Source: Streptomyces spiroverticillatus | GTDB taxonomy: Bacteria > Actinomycetota > Actinomycetes > Streptomycetales > Streptomycetaceae | NCBI GenBank assembly: GCA_014650415.1 | Contig: BMUX01000001.1 | Coordinates: forward strand, 248,001-312,000 | DNA length: 64,000 nt | Direction of reading: 5' to 3' | In this document: one piece after another, positions 19,404 through 30,691 of the stretch | How positions within the stretch are numbered: the stretch's first letter is position 1 | How the letters are laid out: each line of letters opens with the position of its first letter | The notes under the pieces: model-generated | What the model was told of the DNA's origin: nothing | Databases searched by the model: none | The model's input: only the letters and a program-made list of their open reading frames with translations | Program-made: the position numbers and the translations under genes

Positions 19404-20318
19404 ATGCTGCATTCACGCGTGCTGCACTACATCGACGAGGTGGCCCGCTGCGGGTCCATCCGGGCTGCGGGGGCGCGGCTGCACGTCGCTCCGTCGGCCA
19501 TCAACAGGCAACTCCTGCTGCTGGAGAAGGAACTGGGCGAGGCGTTGTTCGAGCGCATGCCGCGCGGTATGCGGCTGACGCCCGCGGGTGAGGTCCTGCT
19601 GGCGCATGCGCGCCGGACCCTGCTGGACTACCGCGAGGCCGTGGCCGCGATGCGCGACCTGCACGCGCAGCCGAGCGGGGAGGTGGTGATCGCAACCATG
19701 ACCGGTCTGGCCAGTGGTGTCGTCGCCGCCGCGACGGCGGATTTCTACGCCCGTTATCCCGAGGTACGGATTTCGATCCGGGCGATGTCGGGGCACGACA
19801 TTCTGCGGGCCGTACTGGACGGCGAGGCCGATCTCGGGCTGGGATTCAACGTGCCGCCCTCCATGCAGCTGGAAATCTGCTGGCAATTGGCCACCCGGCT
19901 CGGTGCGGTGCTCGCGCCGGCGCATCCGCTGGCTGCCATGGAGTCCATTCCGCTGGCGCATTGCGCGGCCCATCCGCTCGTATTCGCGGACCGGTCGATG
20001 GTGATTCACGGAATCATCGCGGACACGTTCGTCGAGGCCGGGATCAAGGTCGAACCGGCGTTTCACACCAATTCCATCGAGACGATGAAGCGGCTCGCCG
20101 TTTCGGGGGACGCCATCGCCTTTCTCAGCAAATTCGACATCGCCGAGGAGCGGCAGAGCGGAACGCTCGCTTTCCGGCCGGTGAGCGACCGGGCGTTCAG
20201 CAACAACATCCTCTCCCTGGTCCGCCGCGAGAAGCACGGCCACGGCCCGGCCGGCCGGCTCTTCGCCGAAGAGGTCCTGCGCACCCTGGAGGGCGTCGTC
20301 GCCCCGCCGGTCGCATGA
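19404..20318 (+). CDS. LysR family transcriptional regulator
   Basis: Regulator of 304 residues. N-terminal winged helix-turn-helix: LHYIDEVARCGSIRAAGARLHVAPSAINRQLLLLEKELGEALFERMPRGMRLTPAG (about 6-62). The rest is a periplasmic-binding-protein-like effector domain (about 85-295) with DLGLGFNVPPSM and AFLSKFDIAEERQSGTLAFRPV. ATG 19404 has GGGGAGG nine bases upstream; 13 further in-frame codons exist. It is divergent from the adenine deaminase-like operon, 172 bp apart, the usual arrangement for a LysR protein controlling its neighbour. The stop codon lies inside a short direct repeat. Confidence 0.92.
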   Translation: MLHSRVLHYIDEVARCGSIRAAGARLHVAPSAINRQLLLLEKELGEALFERMPRGMRLTPAGEVLLAHARRTLLDYREAVAAMRDLHAQPSGEVVIATMTGLASGVVAAATADFYARYPEVRISIRAMSGHDILRAVLDGEADLGLGFNVPPSMQLEICWQLATRLGAVLAPAHPLAAMESIPLAHCAAHPLVFADRSMVIHGIIADTFVEAGIKVEPAFHTNSIETMKRLAVSGDAIAFLSKFDIAEERQSGTLAFRPVSDRAFSNNILSLVRREKHGHGPAGRLFAEEVLRTLEGVVAPPVA

Positions 20319-20370
20319 GAGTCGTACGGGAATCGCATGAGAGTCGTACGGGAGTCGTACGAGACCGGCG
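20311..20370. repeat. 22-bp direct repeat across the LysR stop codon
   Basis: TCGCATGAGAGTCGTACGGG occurs at 20311 and again at 20333, followed by a partial third copy (TCGTACGAG). The first copy contains the LysR stop codon TGA at 20316-20318. Confidence 0.85.
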
Positions 20371-20413
20371 GGGCGACACAGGACAACGGGACAGAACAGG
20401 GGGACAAGACCCG

Positions 20414-21349
20414 TCAGGCACCGATGATGCGCGGCAGCTTCTCCGGCAGCGGCGCCTTCTGCACCTGGTGCTGCCAGCTGTTGGAGAGGTGACCGGTGTC
20501 CACCGCCCACTTGCCCGCGTTGCTGGCCTCGGCGGCGAGCACGGTGCCGGCCGGGCCGAGGGCTATGAGGAAGAGGTCGGCGTCGGTCTTCTTGACCTCG
20601 TCGACCAGGCGCGGGACGTCCTCGAACGCGTTCGTGGGCACGGAGTGGATGAATTCCGCGTCCCGTACGTTGCCGAAGAACTCGTCCAGCAGCTCGAAGC
20701 GCGAGTTGCGGCCGGTGACCACGCAGACCCGCTTGCCGTCCCAGAGCCGGCGCCACAGGTCCACCCCGTCGTCGGGGAGCTGCTCGAAGAAGACAGGGCG
20801 GGTGACGTGGGCGTCGCCGTACTTCTGCTCCGGGTCGACGACCTCGCGGAAGTCCTCCCACATGTCCAGCCACACCGACTGCCAGTGCAGGTTCTGGAGG
20901 TAGGGGTGCGGCAGGCCGATCAGCAGCCGCTCCGCGTCGTACCCGTCGTAGGAGAGGACCTTGCGGAGCGCGGCCCGCAGCTCGGGCGAGTTCGGCTGGA
21001 ACGCCAGGTTGTAGTCGTACCGGAACATGGTCCGGAACTCGCCGTCCCCGAAGCGCGCGAAGCTCAGCTTGCGTTCCGCCACCAGCTCCAGCGTCTGCCG
21101 CAGGTCGTACTGGACGCTGTCGGTGAGGGCCTTGACCTGTCGGCCCGTCGGGGAGAAGGCCTCGTAGCGCAGTACGTTCAGGTACTCGCGCTGGTAGAAG
21201 AGCTCGCGGCGGATGGACACCAGCTCCTTGTGGGTCTGCTCCATCAGTTCCATTTGGCGTGCGCGGGTGGCGTTCAAGGTCCGGGCGGACCTCACGAGCT
21301 CCCCCATGCCCTTGCGGGCCTTTCCGACGGAGCGGCGGATCGATGCCAT
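20414..21349 (-). CDS. GT-D fold glycosyltransferase-like protein (DUF1792-type)
   Basis: Protein of 311 residues. A basic, possibly coiled-coil N-terminus (1-60) precedes a domain resembling the GT-D glycosyltransferase fold: SFARFGDGEFRTMF (about 95-108, the acidic metal/sugar-nucleotide motif), LIGLPHPYLQ, VCVVTGRNSRFELLDEFFG, LFLIALGPAGTVLAAEASN and the closing VDTGHLSNSW. Similar proteins occur in surface-glycan and glycoprotein loci, but no sugar genes are nearby, so donor and acceptor are unknown. It is convergent with the LysR gene and divergent from the nitroreductase gene. No signal peptide; likely cytoplasmic. Confidence 0.75.
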   Translation of the reverse strand: MASIRRSVGKARKGMGELVRSARTLNATRARQMELMEQTHKELVSIRRELFYQREYLNVLRYEAFSPTGRQVKALTDSVQYDLRQTLELVAERKLSFARFGDGEFRTMFRYDYNLAFQPNSPELRAALRKVLSYDGYDAERLLIGLPHPYLQNLHWQSVWLDMWEDFREVVDPEQKYGDAHVTRPVFFEQLPDDGVDLWRRLWDGKRVCVVTGRNSRFELLDEFFGNVRDAEFIHSVPTNAFEDVPRLVDEVKKTDADLFLIALGPAGTVLAAEASNAGKWAVDTGHLSNSWQHQVQKAPLPEKLPRIIGA

Positions 21350-21585
21350 ACAGGTTCCTCGGACTCACGTGTGGGTGGAATCGGTGGATGAACGGTACAT
21401 CGGCGGTGAACACGGCCCTCGGGCCTGCCGTGCGGCCCCTCCGCACCCTCGCGCACCACGCCTTTCACCCCGGTGGGAGGATGTGAGCCCTGCCACGATC
21501 ACCCCGGTTTAGTTGAAACTTAACCTAAAGCTGTTCTACGGTGGCGACATCGCTTGATCCTCCGCACGTTTGGAAGGCACGACGC

Positions 21586-22176
21586 ATGTCCCTCGTTCTT
21601 GACCCCGCCGCCCAGGACCTCCTCTTCCGCGAGGCCCGCACCGCCAACACGTTCACCGACGAGCCGGTGACCGAGGAGCAGGTCCAGGCGATCTACGACC
21701 TGGTCAAGTACGGCCCGACCGCGTTCAACCAGTCGCCGCTGCGCATCACGCTGGTCCGCTCCGAGGAGGCCCGCGAGCGCCTCGTCGGCCTGATGGCCGA
21801 GGGCAACCAGGCCAAGACCCGCACCGCCCCGCTGGTCGCGATCCTCTCCGCCGACAACGAGTTCCACAACGAGCTCCCGGCGCTGCTCCCGCACTTCCCG
21901 CAGGCCAAGGACATGTTCTTCTCGGAGCGTCCGGTCCGCGAGCAGGCCGCGCTGGTCAACGCCACCCTCCAGGCCGGTTACTTCATCGTCGGCGTCCGCG
22001 CCGCCGGTCTGGCCGCCGGTCCGATGACGGGCTTCGACTTCGCCGCCGTCCAGAAGGAGTTCCTGGACGACGACCACACCCCGCTGATGGTCATCAACAT
22101 CGGCAAGCCGGGCGAGGACGCCTGGTTCCCGCGCTCCCCGCGTCTGGAGCAGGACGAGGTCATCACGACCGTCTGA
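21586..22176 (+). CDS. Nitroreductase family protein (malonic semialdehyde reductase-like, RutE type)
   Basis: FMN-dependent oxidoreductase of 196 residues of the RutE/HadB group. Evidence: FREARTANTFTDEPVTEEQVQAIYDLVKYGPTAFNQSPLRITLV (about 14-57) containing the FMN-binding NQSPLR, and AALVNATLQAGYFIVGVRAAGLAAGPMTGFD near 125-155. Members reduce malonic semialdehyde to 3-hydroxypropionate in pyrimidine degradation or remove reactive aldehydes and nitro compounds; no rut operon is nearby, so the role here is open. ATG 21586 has GGAAGG about ten bases upstream. It is followed by a strong terminator. Confidence 0.9.
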   Translation: MSLVLDPAAQDLLFREARTANTFTDEPVTEEQVQAIYDLVKYGPTAFNQSPLRITLVRSEEARERLVGLMAEGNQAKTRTAPLVAILSADNEFHNELPALLPHFPQAKDMFFSERPVREQAALVNATLQAGYFIVGVRAAGLAAGPMTGFDFAAVQKEFLDDDHTPLMVINIGKPGEDAWFPRSPRLEQDEVITTV

Positions 22177-22194
22177 GTCCGAAGGACACAGCAG

Positions 22195-22231
22195 AAGGGG
22201 CCGTCGCACCGAGCAGGTGCGGCGGCCCCTT
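22195..22231 (+). terminator. Terminator of the nitroreductase gene
   Basis: 16-bp arms (AAGGGGCCGTCGCACC and complement with one G-T pair) around GAGCA, 18 bp past the stop. May act in both directions with the facing DUF4245 gene. Confidence 0.85.
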
Positions 22232-22234
22232 CCG

Positions 22235-22306
22235 TATGTCCGGGGGTTGCTTCGTCTCCGGGGGCTGCTTCGTCTCCGGGGATCGCCTCGTCTCCGGGGG
22301 TTACTT
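22235..22306. repeat. Four 18-bp tandem repeats at the 3' end of the DUF4245 gene
   Basis: Units near CGTCTCCGGGGGTTGCTT at 22235, 22253, 22271 and 22289. The last copy contains the DUF4245 stop codon (TAA, 22301-22303); at that position two other copies read CAG or CAA on the gene strand. Confidence 0.9.
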
Positions 22307-22891
22307 CGGAGCGGAGGGCGAAGCAGGCGCGGACGGAGCCGCGGGCGAGCCGGCCGGCTCCGCCGCCTTCGGCTTCAGCGCCTTCGCCATCTCCACCAGG
22401 CGCTCGTCCTTCGCCGTCCCGAGGACGACCGTCGTCGCGCCCTTGTCGGTGCGCACCAGGGCGTCGTACTTCTCGCCCTTCCACACCTGCCAGGCGGCGT
22501 CGCCGATCTGCTCCGTCCTGCCGGAGTTCTTCGCGGAGAGGGTGACCTCCGGGACGTACTTCGCCGGGTCCTTGGTCGACTGCTCGACCGCCACGTACTC
22601 CTTCTCGGGGTCGAGGAAGCCCAGGTGCCAGGCCTTGCCCTGGTTCCCCCGGTACGTCACCGAGGTCGCGCGCCACTCCTTCGGCAGGCCCTCGGGGGCC
22701 AGCACCGGGTAGGGGGCGGACCGCTGGGCCGTACTGAGTTCGACCCGGTAGTCGACCGGCTTGATCGGGTCCGCGTCCTCGTCGTGCGGGATGACGGTGT
22801 ACACGAGGGCGACCACGGCCCCGATGACCACCATCGAGAGCACCATGTCCCGGATCTTCTGATTGCCACGCTTCGCTGCCACGCCCTCCAT
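22301..22891 (-). CDS. DUF4245 single-span membrane protein
   Basis: Protein of 196 residues: short basic N-terminus, one membrane span (about 14-35, DMVLSMVVIGAVVALVYTVI), an outer domain of about 140 residues (WHLGFLDPEKEYVAVEQSTKD and WQVWKGEKYDALVRTDKGATTVVLG are family hallmarks), and an Ala/Pro/Ser-rich tail. DUF4245 proteins sit next to glpX in many actinomycetes, and here too the gene is divergent from glpX with 175 bp between starts. No function is established. The stop codon is embedded in an 18-bp tandem repeat, suggesting the tail has changed length recently. Confidence 0.88.
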   Translation of the reverse strand: MEGVAAKRGNQKIRDMVLSMVVIGAVVALVYTVIPHDEDADPIKPVDYRVELSTAQRSAPYPVLAPEGLPKEWRATSVTYRGNQGKAWHLGFLDPEKEYVAVEQSTKDPAKYVPEVTLSAKNSGRTEQIGDAAWQVWKGEKYDALVRTDKGATTVVLGTAKDERLVEMAKALKPKAAEPAGSPAAPSAPASPSAPK

Positions 22892-23066
22892 GGTCCCCCA
22901 TGGGGTTCAGCGGGTCGGCCGCGACCCCGTCCCGCCCGGGGACGTAACCGATATGCCGCTCATACGTGCACCCCCTCTGCTCATTTTGTCGATGTACGGA
23001 TAGAGTCGCACTACCGCCGCCGCACCCGTGCAGCCACACAGGCAGAACAGAAAGGGTTGCTCACCG

Positions 23067-24098
23067 ATGACCGAGCACCAGCTTCCGTCGCAGCTCGAAG
23101 TCCCCGCCGAGGCTCCCGACCGCAACCTCGCCCTTGAGCTCGTACGTGTCACGGAGGCCGCCGCCATGGCCGCCGGGCGCTGGGTGGGCCGCGGCGACAA
23201 GAACGGTGCGGACGGCGCGGCGGTCAACGCCATGCGCACCCTGGTGTCGACCGTGTCGATGAACGGCGTCGTCGTCATCGGCGAGGGCGAGAAGGACGAA
23301 GCCCCGATGCTCTACAACGGGGAGCACATCGGCGACGGCACCGGCGCCGAGGTCGACATCGCCGTCGACCCGATCGACGGCACCACGCTCAACGCCAAGG
23401 GCATGCCCAACGCCATCGCCGTGCTGGCCGCGGCCGACCGGGGGACGATGTTCGACCCGTCGGCCGTCTTCTACATGGACAAGCTGGTCACGGGCCCGGA
23501 GGCGGCCGACTTCGTCGACATCAACGCCCCCGTCGCGGTGAACATCCGCCGCGTCGCCAAGGCCAAGAACTCCACCCCCGAGGACGTCACCGTCGTCATC
23601 CTCGACCGCCCCCGCCACGAGGGGATAGTCAAGGAGATCCGGGAGACCGGCGCGCGCATCAAGTTCATCTCGGACGGCGACGTCGCCGGTTCGATCATGG
23701 CGGTGCGCGAAGGGACCGGCGTCGACCTGCTGATGGGCGTCGGCGGCACCCCCGAGGGCATCATCAGCGCCTGCGCGATCAAGTGCCTCGGCGGCACCAT
23801 CCAGGGCAAGCTCTGGCCCAAGGACGACGCCGAGCGGCAGCGCGCCATCGACGCCGGCCACGACCTGGACCGCGTCCTGCACACGAACGACCTGGTCAGC
23901 GGCGAGAACGTGTTCTTCGTCGCCACCGGCATCACCGACGGCGAGCTGCTCCGCGGCGTCCGCTACCGCTCGGCGACGGCGACCACGCAGTCCCTCGTGA
24001 TGCGCTCGAAGTCGGGCACGATCCGCCAGATCGACTCGACCCACCGTCTGTCGAAGCTGCGCGCGTACAGCGCGATCGACTTCGACCGCGCGAAGTAG
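23067..24098 (+). CDS. glpX: Fructose-1,6-bisphosphatase, class II
   Basis: Gluconeogenic phosphatase converting fructose 1,6-bisphosphate to fructose 6-phosphate, 343 residues. Class II signatures are intact: [16 protein letters not shown] (about 43-58), [14 protein letters not shown] (metal-binding Glu/Asp), [16 protein letters not shown] and [20 protein letters not shown]. The ATG at 23067 follows AAAGGG at a somewhat long distance; an upstream in-frame ATG at 23028 is unlikely. It is the only visible fructose bisphosphatase in the window, and is closed by a very long perfect hairpin. Confidence 0.96.
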   Translation: MTEHQLPSQLEVPAEAPDRNLALELVRVTEAAAMAAGRWVGRGDKNGADGAAVNAMRTLVSTVSMNGVVVIGEGEKDEAPMLYNGEHIGDGTGAEVDIAVDPIDGTTLNAKGMPNAIAVLAAADRGTMFDPSAVFYMDKLVTGPEAADFVDINAPVAVNIRRVAKAKNSTPEDVTVVILDRPRHEGIVKEIRETGARIKFISDGDVAGSIMAVREGTGVDLLMGVGGTPEGIISACAIKCLGGTIQGKLWPKDDAERQRAIDAGHDLDRVLHTNDLVSGENVFFVATGITDGELLRGVRYRSATATTQSLVMRSKSGTIRQIDSTHRLSKLRAYSAIDFDRAK

Positions 24099-24115
24099 GC
24101 GCGGCGGGTCTCGTA

Positions 24116-24169
24116 CGTACGCCGAAGGGGCGGCCACCTCGCGGAAGGTGGCCGCCCCTTCGGCGTACG
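24116..24169 (+). terminator. Long perfect hairpin after glpX
   Basis: 24-bp perfect arms (CGTACGCCGAAGGGGCGGCC and four more bases on the left) around CGCGGA, 17 bp after the glpX stop. Placed before the facing WhiB-like gene's end; probable bidirectional terminator. Confidence 0.9.
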
Positions 24170-24265
24170 GTGCCGAGTCCTTCGGCGGCGTACGCGTACG
24201 CATGCGGCCCGTCGGGCCCGTCCGGCCTGCCGGCCCGTTCAGCCCTCTCAGCCCGTTCAGCCCTC

Positions 24266-24649
24266 TCAGCCCGCGATCCGGTGGTCCCCCGCCCCCGGTG
24301 CCGACTTCAGCTCCATCTCGCGGCGGCGGCGCCTGGCCAGCACCACCCGGCGCTCGGCGGCGGTCAGGCCGCCCCAGACGCCGTACGGCTCGGGCTGGAG
24401 GAGGGCGTGCTCGCGGCACGCGATCATCACCGGACAGCGGGCACAGACCCGCTTCGCGGCCTCCTCGCGGGCCAGCCTCGATGCGGTCGGCTCCTTCGAC
24501 GGGGCGAAGAACAGCCCGGCTTCGTCCCGGCGGCACACCGCCTCCGTGTGCCAGGGGCCGGCCTGGTCCCGCTGATCACGGACCGGTGCCGGAACACGTT
24601 GCGCGGGCACGGACGCGACCTGCAAGGACTGATGCGGCGGTTGCAGCAC
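24266..24649 (-). CDS. wblI: WhiB-like iron-sulfur regulator
   Basis: Wbl family protein of 127 residues that binds a [4Fe-4S] cluster and works with a principal sigma factor. The four cluster cysteines are Cys39 (TEAVCRRDEAGLFF), Cys69, Cys72 and Cys78 (VCARCPVMIAC), followed by the family turn GVWGG (90-94) and a basic C-terminal DNA-binding stretch ARRRRREME. The first 30 residues, containing several Gln and Pro, are variable. The position beside glpX corresponds, from memory, to wblI of S. coelicolor, so the symbol is offered on synteny. Regulatory targets are unknown. Confidence 0.88.
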   Translation of the reverse strand: MLQPPHQSLQVASVPAQRVPAPVRDQRDQAGPWHTEAVCRRDEAGLFFAPSKEPTASRLAREEAAKRVCARCPVMIACREHALLQPEPYGVWGGLTAAERRVVLARRRRREMELKSAPGAGDHRIAG

Positions 24650-24798
24650 GGTCTACTCCTGACGACGGCTTCGCGAGCGAGCGACGATGCGCAGTCCCTA
24701 CCCGCTGTGCCGACGCCTATGCACAGGGTTTCGAACCATGTCCAGTACGCGTGCCCCCGGCGTGTCCCTCCGTGTGTCCCCCGTGCTTCCTGCGCGGC

Positions 24799-25494
24799 TC
24801 AGTGCCCGAGGTGTTTGCGCAGGCGATCGTGCAGGTCGGCGATGAGCTTGCCGCGCTTGGGCTTCGCCTCGATGTTGCCGAGCACCGCCATGCCGTTGAT
24901 GACGACGACCGGCGCCTCGGGATCGGCGGCCTCCAGGGTGCGGATCTCGAAATTGCCGAGGATGCCGTTCCCGTTGCCGCGCAGGGTGATGTTCTCGGGG
25001 ACGGTGATCTCGACGTTGCCGAAGACGGAGGTCGCGTTGATGGTGGTGAGGCGCTGCGAGAAGAGGGCCTCGGTCAGGTCGATCTCGATGTTGCCGAACA
25101 GCGCGAAGGCGTTCGTACGGGCCCCGATGCGCCAGCGGCCCTTGCGGGTGGTGCTGCTGAGGACGGCCACCAGGCTCTCGGTGGGCTCGCTCGACCGGCT
25201 CGCGTCGTACGCGTACGGGGCGGCCTGCGGCCCCGGGGCGGGGGCGGGGCCACCGGGCGCGGGCAAGTCCCGTACCAGCGGCTCCAGTTCGGCGACGGTC
25301 TTGGCGCGGTAGACGGCATCGATGCGCTCGCCGTGCTCCTCGGCGTCGAGCCGCCCCTCGGCCAGCGCCTCGCGCAGGATGTCCGCGACGCGGTCACGGT
25401 CGGCGTCGGAGGCGCGCAGGGCGGGGGCCGCGTCCGCGGGCTCCGCGTACGGGAGGGGCTGCGGCGACTGCTGGGGCTTCTTTTCGAGGTCCAC
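24799..25494 (-). CDS. DUF1707 / LiaF-like C-terminal domain protein
   Basis: Protein of 231 residues without a membrane span. The DUF1707 module (about 28-75) is plain: LRASDADRDRVADILREALA followed by EGRLDAEEHGERID and a KTVAELEPLV close. A Pro/Ala linker leads to a beta-rich C-terminal half (about 105-225) with NAFALFGNIEIDLTEALF, VFGNVEITVPENI and ILGNFEI repeats, the right-handed stack seen in LiaF/YvqF-type cell-envelope stress proteins (DUF2154-like). Such proteins are often linked to envelope stress two-component systems, but none is adjacent here. It is divergent from the class I fumarase gene. Confidence 0.85.
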   Translation of the reverse strand: MDLEKKPQQSPQPLPYAEPADAAPALRASDADRDRVADILREALAEGRLDAEEHGERIDAVYRAKTVAELEPLVRDLPAPGGPAPAPGPQAAPYAYDASRSSEPTESLVAVLSSTTRKGRWRIGARTNAFALFGNIEIDLTEALFSQRLTTINATSVFGNVEITVPENITLRGNGNGILGNFEIRTLEAADPEAPVVVINGMAVLGNIEAKPKRGKLIADLHDRLRKHLGH

Positions 25495-25669
25495 CCCGAC
25501 ACCGTACCGAAACGCGATAGATCGCGACAGGGGGCGGGAAGCGGTCTCTCGGGGCTTCAGGTGAGGCAGACCTCACCCGCGGGCCGGTCCCGTCGCGTCA
25601 TACGCTGAGAGGCGCGCTGCCAATGGAGGCATGCGTCGCCGTCTGCCTGCCTAGTGAGGAATGGCCGAA

Positions 25670-27340
<1,671 letters not shown>

Positions 27341-27590
27341 GGGATTCCCTCCGGGGGGCGGGGGCAGGGACGCGCTTGTCCGGGGGCCTGCCCCCCCTCT
27401 CCCGCAGAGCCACCTCGGGCGGCGGGGCCGCCATCCCACTTCCCGCAGCCCCCTTGGGCGGTGCCCCCCTCTCCGCAGCCATCCCCTTGGGCGGCGGGGG
27501 CCCCAAGGTGCCGCCCCCGCCTGCACCTCGGGCGCCGGGTACTCGGAGCCGCAGGGCCCTCGGGGCGCCGCCCCACACCGTTGCCCGCCC
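27341..27590. other. GC-rich gap between the convergent fumarase genes
   Basis: No gene supported. Contains several CCCCTTGGGCGG-like units resembling those at about 9550-9690; no single clear terminator hairpin. Confidence 0.5.
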
Positions 27591-29015
27591 TTACGGCCGC
27601 GTCATGCTCAGGACGTCCAGCGCGGCGTCCAGTTGGGACTCCGTGAGGTCGCCCCGGTCCACGTAACCCCCCTCGATCACGACCTCGCGGACCGTCTTGC
27701 GTTCGGCGATGGCCTTCTTGGCGACCTTCGCGGCCTCCTCGTAGCCGATGTACTTGTTCAGAGGCGTTACCACCGACGGGGACGACTCCGCGTACTCCAG
27801 GGCGCGTTCGACGTTCGCCGTGATGCCGTCGATCGTGCGGTCCGCGAGGAGGCGGGTGGAGGTGGAGAGGAGGCGGATGGATTCGAGGAGGTTTTTCGCG
27901 ATGACGGGGAGCATGACGTTCAGCTCGAAGTTGCCCGCTGCGCCCGCGACGGCGACCGTCGTGTCGTTGCCCGTGACTTGGGCGGCGACCATCAGCACCG
28001 CTTCCGGGACGACCGGGTTGACCTTGCCCGGCATGATCGAGGAGCCCGGCTGGAGGTCGGGGAGGTTGATTTCGGCCAGGCCCGTGCGGGGGCCGCTGGA
28101 CATCCAGCGCAGGTCGTTGGCGATCTTCGTGAGGGAGACCGCGATGGTGCGGAGCTGGCCGGAGGTCTCGACCAGGCCGTCGCGGGCGCCCTGGGCCTCG
28201 AAGTGGTCGCGGGCCTCGGTCAGGGGGAGGCCCGTCGTGCGGGCGACCTCCGCGATGACGGCGGCGGAGAAGCCCGGCGGGGTGTTGATGCCCGTGCCCA
28301 CCGCCGTGCCGCCGAGGGGGAGTTCGGCCAGGCGGGGGAGGGACGCGCGGAGGCGTTCGACGCCGTAGCGGATCTGGGCGGCGTAACCGCCGAGTTCCTG
28401 GCCCAGGGTGACCGGGGTCGCGTCCATGAGGTGGGTGCGGCCCGACTTGACGACGGACGCGAACTCGGAGGACTTGCGGTCGAGGGAGGCGGCCAGGTGG
28501 TCCAGGGACGGGATCAGGTCGTGGGTGACGGCTGCCGTCGCGGCGATGTGGATCGAGGAGGGGAAGACGTCGTTGGAGGATTGCGAGGCGTTGACGTGGT
28601 CGTTCGGGTGGACCGGGGAGCCGGGGAGGCGCTCCGAGGCCAGGGTCGCGACGACCTCGTTCATGTTCATGTTGGAGGACGTGCCGGAGCCGGTCTGGAA
28701 GACGTCGACCGGGAAGTGGGCGTCCCAGTCGCCGTCGGCCACCTCGTCGGCGGCGGCCGTGATCGCAGCCGCGATGTCCTTGTCCAGCACGCCCAGTTCG
28801 GCGTTGACCTTCGCGGCGGCCGCCTTGATGCGGGCGAGGGCCTCGATGTGGGCGCGCTCCAGGTGCTGGCCGGAGATCGGGAAGTTCTCCACGGCCCGTT
28901 GCGTCTGCGCGCGCCACTTGGCGTCCGCCGGGACCCGTACCTCTCCCATCGAGTCGTGTTCGATCCGGTAGCCCTCGGGGGCGTCGTTGCCGGTCTGCTC
29001 GGTCTTCTCGGTCAT
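27591..29015 (-). CDS. fumC: Fumarate hydratase, class II
   Basis: Cofactor-free tetrameric fumarase of the aspartase/fumarase superfamily, 474 residues. The three conserved regions are intact: [14 protein letters not shown] (about 111-124), [17 protein letters not shown] with catalytic-site His, and the signature [16 protein letters not shown] on the mobile active-site loop. The N-terminus is somewhat long ([20 protein letters not shown]). ATG 29015 sits nine bases after GGAGG; a GTG six bases upstream would be too close to it. It converges with the class I gene and is divergent from the SGNH hydrolase gene. Confidence 0.95.
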   Translation of the reverse strand: MTEKTEQTGNDAPEGYRIEHDSMGEVRVPADAKWRAQTQRAVENFPISGQHLERAHIEALARIKAAAAKVNAELGVLDKDIAAAITAAADEVADGDWDAHFPVDVFQTGSGTSSNMNMNEVVATLASERLPGSPVHPNDHVNASQSSNDVFPSSIHIAATAAVTHDLIPSLDHLAASLDRKSSEFASVVKSGRTHLMDATPVTLGQELGGYAAQIRYGVERLRASLPRLAELPLGGTAVGTGINTPPGFSAAVIAEVARTTGLPLTEARDHFEAQGARDGLVETSGQLRTIAVSLTKIANDLRWMSSGPRTGLAEINLPDLQPGSSIMPGKVNPVVPEAVLMVAAQVTGNDTTVAVAGAAGNFELNVMLPVIAKNLLESIRLLSTSTRLLADRTIDGITANVERALEYAESSPSVVTPLNKYIGYEEAAKVAKKAIAERKTVREVVIEGGYVDRGDLTESQLDAALDVLSMTRP

Positions 29016-29121
29016 CGTCACGTACCTCCTGTGAAAGTTGAGCAGTTGTCTGGTTCTGGCTATTCCCAAGTGCGCTACCGGCCAGTAAATACCTCGGGTA
29101 ACAACCAACCGGGGAGGCGCA

Positions 29122-30675
29122 ATGACGCGCACCAGGCACAGATTCCGCAGCAATTTCCGGCGCAGCACCCTCGCCCTGACCGCCGTCCTCACGACGACCG
29201 TCGGCGGCATGACCGCCACCGCATCGGCGGCGGCCCCCGAAGCAGCGGCCCCCGAGGCAGCGGCTCCCGCCGCGTCCGCCCCGCTGCCGCCCGAGCTGGA
29301 GGCGATCCGCGCCGCCGAGGCGACCAAGCTGTACGGGTCGCCCGAGGAGCGGCCCATGGCGCAGCGCAAGACCGGGCTGATCTCGCTCGGGGACAGTGAG
29401 ATCTCGGGGGAAGGGACGGGGACGTACGAGGCCCCGACCAACGGGCCCACGAACTGGTGTCACCGGTCGCCGGATGCCGCGATCCACAAGACCTCCATCG
29501 GCGCGGACGTGACGTACAACGTCTCCTGCTCGGGCGGTTACACCGGAAACATCAGGATCGGCGGCAGCAAGCAGTACGCCGACGAGCTGGTGCAGAGCGA
29601 CAGCCTGGCGATCAAGGCCCGGAACACGAAGATCAAGATGGTGGTGCTGGTCGCCGGGGCCAATGACGACCTCCAGTTCGGGCCGGTCATGACGGACTGT
29701 GTGACCAGGTATCTGACGCTTCAGGGGCCGTGCGAGTCGAAGTACGCGGGCGGGTGGCAGGCCCGGGTGGATGGGCTGGTGCCGAAGGTCGAACAGACCG
29801 TCCGGGATCTGCGGACGACGATGACCGGGGCCGGGTACGCCGACTCCGACTACAAGCTCGTGGTGATGGGGTACCCGAGCCCGATCGGGCCCGACTTCAA
29901 GGACAACCCGAACTTCCCCGGCAAGCTCGCCTGCGGCGGCCTCGGCTACGACTCCGACACCGCCTGGGGGCGCAACGTCGCCGTGCCCGCCTTCGAGCGC
30001 GGGATGCGCAAGGCCGCGGCCTCCACCGGGGCCACGTACCTCGACAATTCCCGGCTCTTCCACGGGCACGAGGTCTGCTCGGAGGACACCTGGGCGCGCG
30101 GTCTCTACATCGACCTGAGCAAGCCGGGCACCCCCGACGAGAACTCCGTCCGGCAGTCCTTCCACCCGAACATCCAGGGCCACCGCGCCTTCGCCTCCTG
30201 CCTGACCCAGATCTACAACTCCGGTCTGAGGGAGGCCAGTTGCGCCGATCCCGCCTCGACCGGCAAGCCCGTCCTGACGCCGGGTGCCTGGGACGACGCG
30301 TACAAGCCGCTCAAGAACAGCGGGACCGGTACGTGCGTGGACGCCCCGGGGTCCGTCACCCGCAACGGGACCGCCGTCGGCGGCTGGGACTGCCACGGCG
30401 GCCGCAACCAGGGCTGGTGGTACGACTCCACGCAGAAGTCCCTCCGGACCGAGCTGAGCCACGACCGGTGCCTGGACGTGCCCGGTGCGAAGTACGAGCC
30501 GGGGGCCGGGCTCGTGCTGTGGAACTGCTCGGGTGCGGCCAACCAGCAGTTCGTACGTCAGGGCGGCACCCTGCGTCCGGCCGCCGCGGCCGGGCTGTGC
30601 GTCACCCTGTCGGCGGCCAAGGACCCGCTGAAGCTGCGGGCGTGCGACGGCTCGGCGAGCCAGCAGTTCGCGTAG
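29122..30675 (+). CDS. Secreted SGNH-family hydrolase with C-terminal ricin-type lectin domain
   Basis: Exported protein of 517 residues. A Tat/Sec-type signal peptide (basic [17 protein letters not shown], then hydrophobic [13 protein letters not shown], ending near ASAAAPEA) is followed by an Ala/Pro linker, an SGNH hydrolase domain (about 80-375) with block [12 protein letters not shown] (Ser of GDS), LVAGANDD, and block [10 protein letters not shown] (catalytic Asp/His region), and a beta-trefoil lectin (about 385-517) with [18 protein letters not shown] and GLCVTLS plus QQF endings. It probably hydrolyses an ester in plant or microbial polysaccharide or lipid. GGGAGG precedes the ATG. 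A secreted protease gene follows 16 bp later and may be co-transcribed. Confidence 0.92.
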   Translation: MTRTRHRFRSNFRRSTLALTAVLTTTVGGMTATASAAAPEAAAPEAAAPAASAPLPPELEAIRAAEATKLYGSPEERPMAQRKTGLISLGDSEISGEGTGTYEAPTNGPTNWCHRSPDAAIHKTSIGADVTYNVSCSGGYTGNIRIGGSKQYADELVQSDSLAIKARNTKIKMVVLVAGANDDLQFGPVMTDCVTRYLTLQGPCESKYAGGWQARVDGLVPKVEQTVRDLRTTMTGAGYADSDYKLVVMGYPSPIGPDFKDNPNFPGKLACGGLGYDSDTAWGRNVAVPAFERGMRKAAASTGATYLDNSRLFHGHEVCSEDTWARGLYIDLSKPGTPDENSVRQSFHPNIQGHRAFASCLTQIYNSGLREASCADPASTGKPVLTPGAWDDAYKPLKNSGTGTCVDAPGSVTRNGTAVGGWDCHGGRNQGWWYDSTQKSLRTELSHDRCLDVPGAKYEPGAGLVLWNCSGAANQQFVRQGGTLRPAAAAGLCVTLSAAKDPLKLRACDGSASQQFA

Positions 30676-30691
30676 CCCTTACGTTCGGAGC

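Noticed and set aside
22235..22306. CRISPR-like array
   Set aside because: Units are directly adjacent with no spacers, so this is a tandem repeat.
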